DNA from: JAABYT01 sp964194585 | GTDB lineage: Bacteria; Pseudomonadota; Gammaproteobacteria; HK1 | Assembly (NCBI GenBank): GCA_964194585.1 | Contig: CAXMNG010000411.1 | Coordinates: 1-15,537, forward strand | DNA length: 15,537 nucleotides | Reading direction: 5' to 3' | Part shown: one piece after another, positions 1 through 7,843 of the stretch | Layout of the letters: every line of letters starts with the position of its first letter | Numbering within the stretch: the first letter of the stretch is position 1 | Translations under genes and position numbers: made by a program | The notes under the pieces: generated by a model | Database searches by the model: none | Seen by the model: the letters and a program-made list of their open reading frames with translations, nothing else | Told to the model about the DNA's origin: nothing

Positions 1-179
1 ACCGTAATGAGATGATTGTGGGCCACCTTCCATTTATGGAGCGAATCGTGTCATATCTGATCACGGGAGACGCGGACGGTCGTGTGGTCGTGTTTCAAAA
101 TGGCGGGGTCGTGCGCTTGGACTGGGATGGGGAGCGGCAACAATGGGTTATCGGCTCGACGGTGTTTCCGAACCCGTGA
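1..179 (+). CDS. sixA: Phosphohistidine phosphatase SixA-like, C-terminal part (truncated by window edge)
   Basis: The frame is open from the left edge (first full codon at base 3) to a TGA at 177-179, giving the last 58 residues of a protein. It contains I-V-G-H-L-P-F, the block around the second catalytic histidine of histidine-phosphatase superfamily proteins of the SixA type. This is followed by F-Q-N-G-G-V-V-R-L and a tryptophan-containing strand (W-D-G ... Q-W-V-I), matching the usual SixA tail (F-x-x-G-G-V, then W). SixA-family proteins remove phosphate from histidine on phosphotransfer proteins in the cytoplasm. The N-terminal R-H-G motif lies outside the window, so catalytic completeness cannot be judged. 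The gene is convergent with the protein kinase gene, with 59 bases between the stops. Confidence 0.7.
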   Translation, partial: RNEMIVGHLPFMERIVSYLITGDADGRVVVFQNGGVVRLDWDGERQQWVIGSTVFPNP

Positions 180-238
180 GCCGGTACGCGCGAGCACGTC
201 TATCCCTGCCGGGGCTCGCTCCTACAATCGCTTTTTGT

Positions 239-1537
239 TTAGCTTATGTACTTCGCGAGCTCGAATGTGGTACGCGCCAGCCGCTCGATCAGCACTTGTT
301 GGAAGACCTTGTTGAAGCGCATCTGCACGGGAATCGAAGCCCAGTCGAGTAATGCAGAATCTATCCTCAAAGCCGTGACATCGTCGACTGCGACGATGGA
401 CGCACTGCGTTTGGAATTCGACAGATAGCTCAGCTCGCCGACACAGTCGCCTTCACCCAGAGTGCCGACGGCGCGATCACCGACGCTGATCGTCACCTCG
501 CCCGTGACCAGTACATAAAGTGACTGATCGAGGCCACCCTCGATGATGACATGATCTCCGGACGGAAACTGCTCCCAACTGGCGGCGTCCAGTACTTCTC
601 TGAGCTCGCTATCGGAGAACTCCCCGAAAAATCGCAGCCCACGCGCGGCGCTGAATCGCTGTTCTGGAGACAGAACAATATTATGTTGCTGAATCTGCTC
701 GTACACGGAGGTGAGGTCCGAGGCCATCTCCGCACCGCTCTGGTAGCGCCATTCCAGAGATTTTTCCATGGCGCGCTTCACGATGGCTTCGAGCGGCTCG
801 GGGATCTCCGGGCGTCGTGCACGTAGCGGCTTCGGCTCGTCGCAGCGAATCATCATGACGAGTTGTGAAAGTCCTCTGGCAGTGAATGGAGGTTTTCCCG
901 TGAGCAACTCATACATACTGACGCCGAGTGAATAAAGATCGGTCTGATTGGTCACATTCTCACAGTTGACTTGCTCCGGCGACATGTAGCGCGGCGAGCC
1001 CACCATTCGGTGGGTTTCGGTATCGTCGTTCGACATGCGCTTGGAAATACCGAAATCACCAATCTTGACCTGGCCATCTCGCGTGAGCATGACGTTGGCG
1101 GGCTTGATGTCCCGGTGCAGCACGCCTCGACCATGCGCATACTCCAATGCCTCTGCGCATTGTCGAACGATTTGAATGACCTGTGGTACGGGCAGAAGGT
1201 CATCAGGCCTGCAGTACGATCGCAGGGTCCGAGCCTCGGCGATGTACTCCATGACGATGTAGGGCTGACCATTCTCTTCGCCAGCGTCATAGATCTTCAG
1301 GATGTTCGGGTGGTCCAATGCTCCGGCAGCCTGAGCCTCGTTGACGAACAGCTTGCGCGCGACCCGGGCGCTGTCCGAGCCGTCATCATGGGTACACACT
1401 TTGATGGCGACGGTGCGGTCGATGAACGAGTCGTAGCCCACGTACACGTCGCCCATGGCGCCGCTTCCCGCGACATCCACGATTTTATACTTACCAATTT
1501 TTTCCGGACAGACCGGTTTCGGTTTGGGGGCGCGCAT
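239..1537 (-). CDS. Serine/threonine protein kinase with C-terminal cyclic nucleotide-binding domain
   Basis: This 432-residue soluble protein has two parts. Residues about 16-280 are a Hanks-type kinase: glycine-rich loop G24-S-G-A-M-G29, catalytic Lys46 in V-A-I-K, helix-C Glu67, H-R-D-I-K-P-A-N at 141-148, D-F-G at 161-163, S-P-E-Q at 186-189 in place of A-P-E, and D200 in D-L-Y-S-L-G. All catalytic residues are present. Residues about 300-430 are a cyclic-nucleotide-binding fold (CRP/PKA regulatory type). Its phosphate-binding cassette has G-E at 367-368 and R-S-A at 377-379, which are the ligand-contacting positions in CRP-like domains. No membrane segment or PASTA repeat is seen, unlike PknB-type receptors. 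An in-frame TAG lies directly before the ATG, so the start cannot be further upstream. A ligand-gated kinase is the likely role; the ligand is unknown. Confidence 0.9.
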   Translation of the reverse strand: MRAPKPKPVCPEKIGKYKIVDVAGSGAMGDVYVGYDSFIDRTVAIKVCTHDDGSDSARVARKLFVNEAQAAGALDHPNILKIYDAGEENGQPYIVMEYIAEARTLRSYCRPDDLLPVPQVIQIVRQCAEALEYAHGRGVLHRDIKPANVMLTRDGQVKIGDFGISKRMSNDDTETHRMVGSPRYMSPEQVNCENVTNQTDLYSLGVSMYELLTGKPPFTARGLSQLVMMIRCDEPKPLRARRPEIPEPLEAIVKRAMEKSLEWRYQSGAEMASDLTSVYEQIQQHNIVLSPEQRFSAARGLRFFGEFSDSELREVLDAASWEQFPSGDHVIIEGGLDQSLYVLVTGEVTISVGDRAVGTLGEGDCVGELSYLSNSKRSASIVAVDDVTALRIDSALLDWASIPVQMRFNKVFQQVLIERLARTTFELAKYIS

Positions 1538-1677
1538 CTACAAGTTCCGCCACAAGAGTCGCAGTCAGGCATGACGTGAAACGATTGCTCGGCCGCGGCA
1601 GGCTGGAGCCATCGAGCCCGGTCCAGGTTGGGCGGTCGAGCCGAAAGAGTCCTCTCGTTCCCTATCGGCAGGAAGGG

Positions 1678-1694
1678 GGGGCTGCCATAGCCCC
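1678..1694. other. Short GC hairpin in the divergent regulatory region
   Basis: A perfect six-base stem (GGGGCT paired with AGCCCC) closes a five-base loop, GCCAT. No run of T follows on either side, so it is not a standard intrinsic terminator. It could be a leader-RNA structure for the rightward gene or simply a GC-rich coincidence. Confidence 0.3.
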
Positions 1695-1786
1695 GGTATT
1701 CACACAATCGGGTATCCAGTCCCGGATTCCCCTGATTCGGCGCCCCCGGGGCCGGAGAAAAGGTATGAAGCGAGTCGCACTTTCTC

Positions 1787-1828
1787 GGTATCGATGTGAA
1801 TTTTGCCCGAATTTGTCCGATAGATACC
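1787..1828. promoter_or_regulatory. Candidate operator: inverted GGTATC repeat
   Basis: GGTATCGAT at 1787-1795 faces ATAGATACC at 1820-1828, matching GGTATC-x-AT on both arms across a spacer of about 24 bases. A third, direct GGTATC copy lies at 1711. The pair sits 42-83 bases before the ATG of the rightward gene, a plausible place for a repressor or activator site. The evidence is the repeated hexamer only; no cognate regulator is identified. Confidence 0.3.
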
Positions 1829-1856
1829 TTTGTGGGCACCGTCCAGGCGCCATAAT

Positions 1857-1860
1857 AGGA
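1857..1860 (+). promoter_or_regulatory. Shine-Dalgarno of the c-di-GMP protein gene
   Basis: AGGA sits nine bases before the ATG at 1870. An in-frame TGA ends immediately before that ATG, so together they fix the start of the 1189-residue protein. Confidence 0.5.
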
Positions 1861-1869
1861 ATCTAGTGA

Positions 1870-4800
1870 ATGGCCATATCCGGCGAGCGCGCCCAGTTCG
1901 AATCAGCGTCCTCTGATGACTACAGTGGCCCGTCCGGTGACGACCGACGCCGCCACGTACGACAAGCATTGCAGGTAGGCGCCACGGTCGGCATCGAGGG
2001 CGGCCCGAGCCGTGCATGTCAGATCAAGGACTTTTGCGTTGGCGGGCTCTTTCTCTCCGTCGAGGGTACCAATGGCAGCGGCATCGTCATCGGTGACAAG
2101 ACCCTGGAGCGCCACGATGAACTGATCGTGCAGTTCTCCGCGCAGATGAAAGGCAAGCCAACGGTGTTCGAAGTCGCCGTTCTGGTCCAGAGAGTCGTCG
2201 ATGGCGGTATGGGTGTTTCTTTCGAGGGCCGAAATGGTGTGGCCATTCACGCTCTCAATCACCTTCTTACGAGTTCCTCGCAGGCTATGGCGCCCGCGGC
2301 CGCCAACCGGGGCGTGCCGGACGATGTCGTAAACGTCGCAGACGCGAGCAGCATTCTCGCCACCTACCGGCGTCGCGTATTGGCATTCCTGGAGTCGAAC
2401 CTGGCAGCTCTGTTCGATCACGCCCGGGACAGCCTGTTCGCCTCGGCCCGCGATACGCGGGCCCGCGAGGAGCAAAGCACGTTCTTCGGCGCTATCCAGG
2501 AGCTGGACGGACTGAAGGAGCCCATACAGACCGCGTTTCTGGACGCCATGGCATCGCAGTTGCAGCAGCCCGGGACCATCTTGCCAGGTACCGAAGCGCT
2601 GGGGTCTGAAACCGGCACTTTGGACGTGGTGCTCGTCGATACCGGCACATTCGACGACTGGGTCATCATCAAGGACATGGTTTCCCGGGCCGCGCCGAAA
2701 TACGATAAACGCCAGCGGGAGATTGCCGCGCGCCTGTCGAAACTCGTGAACGTGGCGATTACCGATGACAACAACCCCGTTGGATTGGCCGGGATCGGGC
2801 TCACTTTTCACGACGCCATTCAGAACCTCGGCGCTGGCAACGTCTCCCGGCAGGCAATTCTGCGAAGCTTCGAAGAAGTGATCGTCGCCGGTCTCGCGAC
2901 ACTGTACGACGATCTGAGCGATATTCTTTCCAACCGTGAAGTGCGCTCCGAAGTCGAGCGCACAGTCGTCGGTCGGACGGTAAGCGCAGAGCAGGTTGAT
3001 GGTAAGCCCGGTCGATCAACGGTCGCCGATGTTGCTCCCGCCGCGAACGTAGAAGCGAAGCTTCCCGAACAGGAGTCGTCCAAGCCGGCCAGTGCGCTGG
3101 GGATCGACCCGGCATCGATAACGCCGCCGCCCGTCGTCACCGGAAACCTGCTGCACACGGCCCGCAGCCTCCTCATTCTGGCGCGCCAGGCACAGGCGAG
3201 CGACAATCTGCCGGCCGCGCTAACCGATATGGCCGGGGCGCAACCGGTACCACCACCGGCAATTGGATCGAAATCTCTGGAACAGGTCATCGACGCGCTA
3301 TCCATTCTGCAGCGGTCAGTGAAGTTCACGGCCATAGACAACAAAGGGGTTCTGGCTCTCAAAGAGCGGCTCATGACGACCTGGCGAGCGGCCGGGTTGC
3401 GAGTCGCGGACGGAGAGGGCGACGCCGTAGAGGTCATTTCCAATCTGCTTGACGCAATACTCGAAGATCCACTGGTAACCCCTCGCGTGAAATCCTGCGT
3501 ACGCAGGCTCGCTATCGCGTTGGTAAAGGTCGCTTTGCAGGACCGTGAGCTTTTCAATGACGACGGTCACCCGGCACGGCAACTCATTAATGTGCTGGGA
3601 CGCGTGGAGCTGGCAGAGGATGGCAGCGTCATCGCAAACGGCGCCTGGCAAACGACCATCGATCCTCTGGTGGATCGCATCGTGCACGGTTACGAAAGGG
3701 ACACCATCGTTTTCAAACAAGTGCTGGTCGAGCTCGAGAATATCGTCGAACGTCAGGAACAGCATTTTTCCGAAAATGTCTCTCGAATCGTGCAGGAGCG
3801 GAATCAGCAACAGGCATTGGTCGAATCTCGGCGGGACGCGGACGAGGGCAGTAATGGCGCGGGATCGGCAGCCAGTGACGGTAACATGCCGACGGAGTGG
3901 AAACGCTGGTTGAGTCGTGTCGAGCTTCTACAGGCCGGGGATGTCGTGTTCCTGGACAATGATGGCGATCGTCCGCAAAAGTTGCATCTTGTATGGGTCA
4001 GCAATGAGCGCGACAGCTACCTGTTCGCGAGTCAGTGCGGCGACAAGACTTCCACGCTTACCCGCCAGGAGCTTGCCATGCATTTCAGGCGCGGCGCGGC
4101 CCGCGTTCTGGACGCATTCGACCTGCCCGTCGTCGACCGTGGTATCTATCGGTTGTTGAACGTGCTGCACGCGCGGCTCGCAAGAAAGGCGAGTCACGAC
4201 GGTGTCACCGGCTTGCTCAATCGCAAAGCCTTTGAAGCGGCCCTTGGGCACACGATGACAGAAGCCGTACGAATGGGCACCCACCACGTATTGTGTGTGC
4301 TCGAAATCGACGAATTTCGAGCGATTGTCGAGAAGTGCGGGCGTAAGGCGGGCAAGGGCCTGCTCAGAAAGCTCGCGCGCGTGCTGGATAAGCACGTGGG
4401 AAGCAAGGGCACCATTGGGCGTCTCACGAAAGGCCGTTTCGCGATGCTTCTGAAAGGCTGTGACCTGGAAGATGGACGCGCGATCGCCGAACGTCAGCGG
4501 AAGTCCATGGAGAAATCCCGCTGTGTGTGGCAGGAGGAGAGTTTTCAGCTCACCATAAGCATCGGCATGGTCTCGCTGGATGGACACAACAGGGCAACCG
4601 TGTCCGAGCTCATCAAGGCCGCCGGCGCTGCATTCGAGCAGGCTCACGGCGAGGGCGGCAATCGCGTTCAGTTGAGCGAAAACATCAAACACGCACAAGT
4701 CAGCGCCGACTCCACGGTACTGCAGATGCTGGCCGGGAATCGGCTGCAACTGCGTTGTCAGCGTATCGCGCCCATCGGGGCCGATACGTCGGACAAGACC

Positions 4801-5439
4801 CATTTCGAGTTGCTTCTTGGCGTCAAGGATGCAAGCGGTGCGGTGACCGTGCCGAGAGACTTCATTCAGGCGGCCGAGCGCAACAACGAGATGCACGAGG
4901 TCGATATGTGGGTCATCCGCAACGCTCTCGACTGGATGTCCAAACACCGTTCCAAGGTCGACGGCGTCGGCGGGTACTCCATCAATCTGTCGGGACTCAC
5001 TCTGGGTGACGATAGCCTGCTGCGCTACGTGCTCGAGCGCCTCACTGAAAGTCAGGTGCCACCGTCAAAGATCATCTTCGAGGTTACCGAGAGCGCTGCG
5101 ATCAATACTTTGTCCGTAGCAGTGAATTTCATCAACACTCTGAAGGAATACGGCTGTCGTTTCGCCCTGGACGATTTCGGCACCGGTGAAGCATCCTTCG
5201 CTTACCTGAAGACCCTGCCCATCGATTTCGTGAAGATCGATGGATCCATCGTAAGAGACATCGTCGACAGCCCCAAGGATCTAGCCCTGGTGAAGTCCAT
5301 CAACGAGATCGGACATTTCCTCGGCAAGAAGACCGTTGCGGAATTCGTCGAGAACGACGATATTCTCGCACGTCTACGCCAGATGGGTGTGGATTATGCG
5401 CAAGGCTACGGCATAGAGGCCCCGTACGTTTTATCCTGA
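1870..5439 (+). CDS. PilZ-DUF1631-(degenerate GGDEF)-EAL c-di-GMP signalling protein
   Basis: This is a large 1189-residue cytoplasmic protein with no signal peptide or membrane segments. Residues about 25-130 are a PilZ domain: R-R-R-H-V-R at 26-31 supplies R-x-x-x-R, and D54-F-C-V-G-G59 stands in for D-x-S-x-x-G with Ser replaced by Cys. Residues about 160-770 are the helical DUF1631 region, ending in a strand-rich module. GGDEF-like residues about 775-925 keep the fold signature D-G-V-T-G-L-L-N-R but have T-K-G-R-F at 853-857 instead of G-G-D-E-F, so cyclase activity is very unlikely. The EAL domain (about 955-1185) has E980-L-L, N1039, E1071, D1101-D1102, K1122, E1158 and Q1178. The metal and catalytic positions therefore survive, but the Arg of E-A-L-L-R is Gly984. 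It may be a weak phosphodiesterase or a c-di-GMP-sensing effector. A role in motility, pili or surface attachment is inference. Confidence 0.9.
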   Translation: MAISGERAQFESASSDDYSGPSGDDRRRHVRQALQVGATVGIEGGPSRACQIKDFCVGGLFLSVEGTNGSGIVIGDKTLERHDELIVQFSAQMKGKPTVFEVAVLVQRVVDGGMGVSFEGRNGVAIHALNHLLTSSSQAMAPAAANRGVPDDVVNVADASSILATYRRRVLAFLESNLAALFDHARDSLFASARDTRAREEQSTFFGAIQELDGLKEPIQTAFLDAMASQLQQPGTILPGTEALGSETGTLDVVLVDTGTFDDWVIIKDMVSRAAPKYDKRQREIAARLSKLVNVAITDDNNPVGLAGIGLTFHDAIQNLGAGNVSRQAILRSFEEVIVAGLATLYDDLSDILSNREVRSEVERTVVGRTVSAEQVDGKPGRSTVADVAPAANVEAKLPEQESSKPASALGIDPASITPPPVVTGNLLHTARSLLILARQAQASDNLPAALTDMAGAQPVPPPAIGSKSLEQVIDALSILQRSVKFTAIDNKGVLALKERLMTTWRAAGLRVADGEGDAVEVISNLLDAILEDPLVTPRVKSCVRRLAIALVKVALQDRELFNDDGHPARQLINVLGRVELAEDGSVIANGAWQTTIDPLVDRIVHGYERDTIVFKQVLVELENIVERQEQHFSENVSRIVQERNQQQALVESRRDADEGSNGAGSAASDGNMPTEWKRWLSRVELLQAGDVVFLDNDGDRPQKLHLVWVSNERDSYLFASQCGDKTSTLTRQELAMHFRRGAARVLDAFDLPVVDRGIYRLLNVLHARLARKASHDGVTGLLNRKAFEAALGHTMTEAVRMGTHHVLCVLEIDEFRAIVEKCGRKAGKGLLRKLARVLDKHVGSKGTIGRLTKGRFAMLLKGCDLEDGRAIAERQRKSMEKSRCVWQEESFQLTISIGMVSLDGHNRATVSELIKAAGAAFEQAHGEGGNRVQLSENIKHAQVSADSTVLQMLAGNRLQLRCQRIAPIGADTSDKTHFELLLGVKDASGAVTVPRDFIQAAERNNEMHEVDMWVIRNALDWMSKHRSKVDGVGGYSINLSGLTLGDDSLLRYVLERLTESQVPPSKIIFEVTESAAINTLSVAVNFINTLKEYGCRFALDDFGTGEASFAYLKTLPIDFVKIDGSIVRDIVDSPKDLALVKSINEIGHFLGKKTVAEFVENDDILARLRQMGVDYAQGYGIEAPYVLS

Positions 5440-5493
5440 CCGGGCGAAACATACGACGCTCTTCACCATCCGGCTCGTCGCGATCACGCCCCC

Positions 5494-5520
5494 TTCGATA
5501 ATCGCTGGCGGTGGTACTAT
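5494..5520 (+). promoter_or_regulatory. Candidate promoter of the first glycosyltransferase gene
   Basis: TGG-TACTAT (-10 hexamer at 5515-5520) has the TGn form of an extended -10. A weak -35-like TTCGAT lies at 5494-5499 with a 15-base spacer. Transcription would begin near 5527 and give a leader of about 28 bases. The call is sequence resemblance only. Confidence 0.3.
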
Positions 5521-5554
5521 GCGCCCACTCTAAAACCCCGGGCTGGTTCGTCAG

Positions 5555-6736
5555 ATGCCTACCCCTCGTCCCGTCACCGCGCTTTTGTACGTCCAGCACT
5601 TGCTCGGTATCGGGCACCTCGTGCGTGCGGGTGCGTTGGCACGGGGTCTCGAGGCGGCCGGGATTCGTGTGGTTCTGGTTTCCGGAGGGATGCCGGTGCC
5701 CGTTCTCGACATCGGCGTCGGCGTCAGCCGTTTCGAGCAACTGCCTCCTGTTCGGGCGGCGGATGAGACGTTCAAGAATTTGGTGGACGAGACCGGAAAT
5801 TCCGTCGACGATGCCTGGAGGGCGCGACGGCGCGAGCGACTGTTGGCGATATTCCATCGCGAACGCCCGGATATCGTAATTACCGAGCTTTACCCTTTCG
5901 GTCGCCGGCAAATGCGGTTCGAGATCGAGCCTTTGCTGGAGCGCGCGCGAACCTTGCGCGAGCAAGCAGGCTTACCGGTGATTGCTTCATCGGTGCGCGA
6001 TATTCTGGTACCGCCGGCCAAGGCGGAGCGTACCGATGAAATCATCGAGCGCGTCCGGCACTACTATGATCTCGTGTTGACTCACGGGGACGGAGAAGTA
6101 ATCCCGTTCGAACGAAGCTTTACGCGGGCGGGCGACATTGCCGGCATCACCCGCAGCACGGGCTATGTGGTCGGCCCGGTGCCTGCCAGGCAGGGACCCG
6201 GTGCACCGGGATACGATGAGGTGATCGTATCCGCCGGCGGGGGTGCTGTCAGCGAAGATCTACTCCAGGCCGCCATCGGAGCGCGGGCGCTGTGCGATTT
6301 GCGTGAACGGGTCTGGCGCGTGCTTATCGGCCACAATTACGCGGAAGCGGCATTTCTGACTTGCCGGGCCGCGGCGCCAACCGGCGTGCTCGTGGAGCGC
6401 GCGCGCAGCGATTTTACCCAGCTCCTCGCCAACTGTGCGCTGTCCATATCCCAGGGGGGCTACAACACCGTGACGGAGATTCTTGCCACCGGTGCCCGTG
6501 CCGTGTGCCTGCCTTTTGCTGGTGGCAGAGAAAGCGAGCAGACCCTGCGCTGCCGGCTACTGGCGGAGCGGGGTGTGTTGCAGGTGGTCGAGAGGGATGT
6601 GCTCTGCGCCGAGCAGGTGGCACTGGCTGTGGGCCGGGCCCTGAAATCGCCCCCCGATCAGGGCCATGTGGTCAATATGGACGGGGCCGCCCGTAGCGCG
6701 GCGCTGCTGCTCGAGGCTGTCCAGGGGAGAAAATAG
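5555..6736 (+). CDS. Predicted glycosyltransferase, COG4671 / MurG-like GT-B fold (first copy)
   Basis: This 393-residue protein has two Rossmann-like halves typical of GT-B enzymes. The N-terminal half opens with L-L-Y-V-Q-H-L-L-G-I-G-H (about 10-21), the glycine-rich acceptor-side loop of MurG/COG4671 proteins. The C-terminal half has S-Q-G-G-Y-N-T-V-T-E (about 299-308) and R-E-S-E-Q (about 325-329), where this family binds the nucleotide-sugar donor. No signal peptide or membrane anchor is seen, so it probably acts in the cytoplasm or at the inner membrane surface. Donor and acceptor cannot be told from sequence. It lies 72 bases before the radical SAM gene on the same strand, and a second COG4671 gene sits at 9822-11036. 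No strong Shine-Dalgarno precedes the ATG. Confidence 0.82.
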   Translation: MPTPRPVTALLYVQHLLGIGHLVRAGALARGLEAAGIRVVLVSGGMPVPVLDIGVGVSRFEQLPPVRAADETFKNLVDETGNSVDDAWRARRRERLLAIFHRERPDIVITELYPFGRRQMRFEIEPLLERARTLREQAGLPVIASSVRDILVPPAKAERTDEIIERVRHYYDLVLTHGDGEVIPFERSFTRAGDIAGITRSTGYVVGPVPARQGPGAPGYDEVIVSAGGGAVSEDLLQAAIGARALCDLRERVWRVLIGHNYAEAAFLTCRAAAPTGVLVERARSDFTQLLANCALSISQGGYNTVTEILATGARAVCLPFAGGRESEQTLRCRLLAERGVLQVVERDVLCAEQVALAVGRALKSPPDQGHVVNMDGAARSAALLLEAVQGRK

Positions 6737-6808
6737 ACTTGCCCCATTGGGGGCGGATTTCCTTTACACTCGCCGTTTACCGTCGCTTGGAATTTGCCAG
6801 TGCACACC

Positions 6809-7843
6809 ATGAGATTTTTCGACGTACCTGTTCGGTCGTTCAACATGGAGATCACCAACCGGTGCACCCTGGCGTGCCCCCGGTGTGCGCGAACCGGAAA
6901 CGACTGGGTGAAGGCCAATCTCTCCGACATCTCCGTCGAGGTTCTCGAGAACACCTTTCCCCTCTCCAAACGGAAGAGCTTCGAGGGATTGCGGATAAAT
7001 CTGTGTGGCACGTACGGTGATTGCATCTACCATCGCCGATTTCATGACGTGCTGAGCTATCTCAAGAAAGCCGGCATTGGAATTTCCGTGGAGACGAACG
7101 GTAGCCACAGGAAAATGAATTGGTGGCGCAAGACCTGCGATATCCTGACTGACGAGGACATGATCACTTTTTCGGTGGACGGACTGGCGAACACTAACCA
7201 CATATATCGTGTCAATGCACGATGGCAGGATATCGAGAAGGCGATGCGCTATTGTGCCGAGCGTGTGACAGTGGATTGGAAATTCATCGTATTCCGGCAC
7301 AATGAGCATCAGCTCGACGAAGCTCGGAAGCTCGCAAAAGATATCGGTGTTCGCCGGCTTACGTTTAAAAAGAGTGGCCGCTTCGGCCGGGACGATCCCA
7401 TGACTCCGTTGAATAGCGAATACGTGGGCGTAGTCACGCGCAATCGGAGAGAAATAGAAGAACTGATTCAGCGAGATATTGGCGCAGAGGAATTCGATCG
7501 GAAAGTCAAGATCGCCCCTAAATGTCGATTCGGGAAGGATCTGTCGATTACCTCGCGCGGTTTTTTTTATCCATGCTCGACGTCTGAGCCCGCAGGGCCG
7601 ACAGGCTGGTTCTACGCGAACCTCGAACACTTCGATTTGCGTAAGTTTTCCATCGAGGAAATATTTGCTTCGAGAAAGTGGCGGGAATTGGAAACGCTGT
7701 GGGAGCGTGCATCGACGGCGCCCCTGGCCTGTCGAGAGTACTGCGGTGTGCACAAAGACTATCTGAAAGAGTACGATGAAACGTCCCGTCCCGACCGCCC
7801 GAACAAGCCACAAGACGCAATCGCCGTTACCATCGGCGGCTGA
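6809..7843 (+). CDS. Radical SAM protein with SPASM-like C-terminal cysteines
   Basis: From the ATG this is a 344-residue protein. N-R-C-T-L-A-C-P-R-C gives the C-x3-C-x2-C (Cys19, 23, 26) that binds the SAM-cleaving [4Fe-4S] cluster. E-T-N-G and S-V-D-G later in the barrel are typical radical SAM strands. Four further cysteines (about 239, 256, 308, 312) suggest a SPASM or shortened auxiliary-cluster domain. Such enzymes modify peptides, proteins or small molecules by radical chemistry; the substrate is unknown. In-frame TTG (6794) and GTG (6800) codons lie just upstream; I prefer ATG, although a weak GGA at 6789-6791 would suit GTG better. Base use looks more AT-rich than in the Bat genes, by eye. 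The gene follows a glycosyltransferase and is convergent with the solute-binding protein gene. Confidence 0.85.
   Translation: MRFFDVPVRSFNMEITNRCTLACPRCARTGNDWVKANLSDISVEVLENTFPLSKRKSFEGLRINLCGTYGDCIYHRRFHDVLSYLKKAGIGISVETNGSHRKMNWWRKTCDILTDEDMITFSVDGLANTNHIYRVNARWQDIEKAMRYCAERVTVDWKFIVFRHNEHQLDEARKLAKDIGVRRLTFKKSGRFGRDDPMTPLNSEYVGVVTRNRREIEELIQRDIGAEEFDRKVKIAPKCRFGKDLSITSRGFFYPCSTSEPAGPTGWFYANLEHFDLRKFSIEEIFASRKWRELETLWERASTAPLACREYCGVHKDYLKEYDETSRPDRPNKPQDAIAVTIGG

Larger units (their letters stand above)
1538..1869. promoter_or_regulatory. Divergent intergenic region between kinase and c-di-GMP protein genes
   Basis: This 332-base stretch is the longest without a convincing gene. It must hold the promoters of both divergent genes. 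It contains GGTATC at 1711-1716 and 1787-1792 and its inverted form GATACC at 1823-1828. Related GGTAT cores lie at 1695 and 1762. There is also a GC hairpin at 1678-1694. I could not find a convincing -35/-10 pair for either gene. I do not see the conserved core of a GEMM c-di-GMP riboswitch. Small frames on both strands here lack ribosome sites and recognisable products. Confidence 0.5.

Noticed and set aside
180..240. Possible terminator: six-base stem GCGAGC/GCTCGC (190-195 and 214-219) followed by CTTTTTGTTT
   Set aside because: The loop is 18 bases and the T-rich stretch starts about 11 bases after the stem, so it does not fit an intrinsic terminator.
1297..1839. Minus-strand frame with a C-D-S-C-G-G-T-C segment ahead of the kinase
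   Set aside because: Most of it runs out of frame through the kinase catalytic domain. No ribosome site or recognisable fold supports it.
1538..1869. c-di-GMP riboswitch (GEMM) in front of the PilZ-DUF1631-EAL gene
   Set aside because: I looked because of the gene's function, but the conserved GEMM core segments are not present.
1903..2811. 302-codon open frame antisense to the PilZ/DUF1631 gene
   Set aside because: It is explained as a GC-rich shadow; the plus-strand protein has clear PilZ motifs here.
6739..6770. TTGCCC ... TACACT as promoter of the radical SAM gene
   Set aside because: The spacer is 20 bases, too long for a standard promoter; cotranscription with the glycosyltransferase is simpler.
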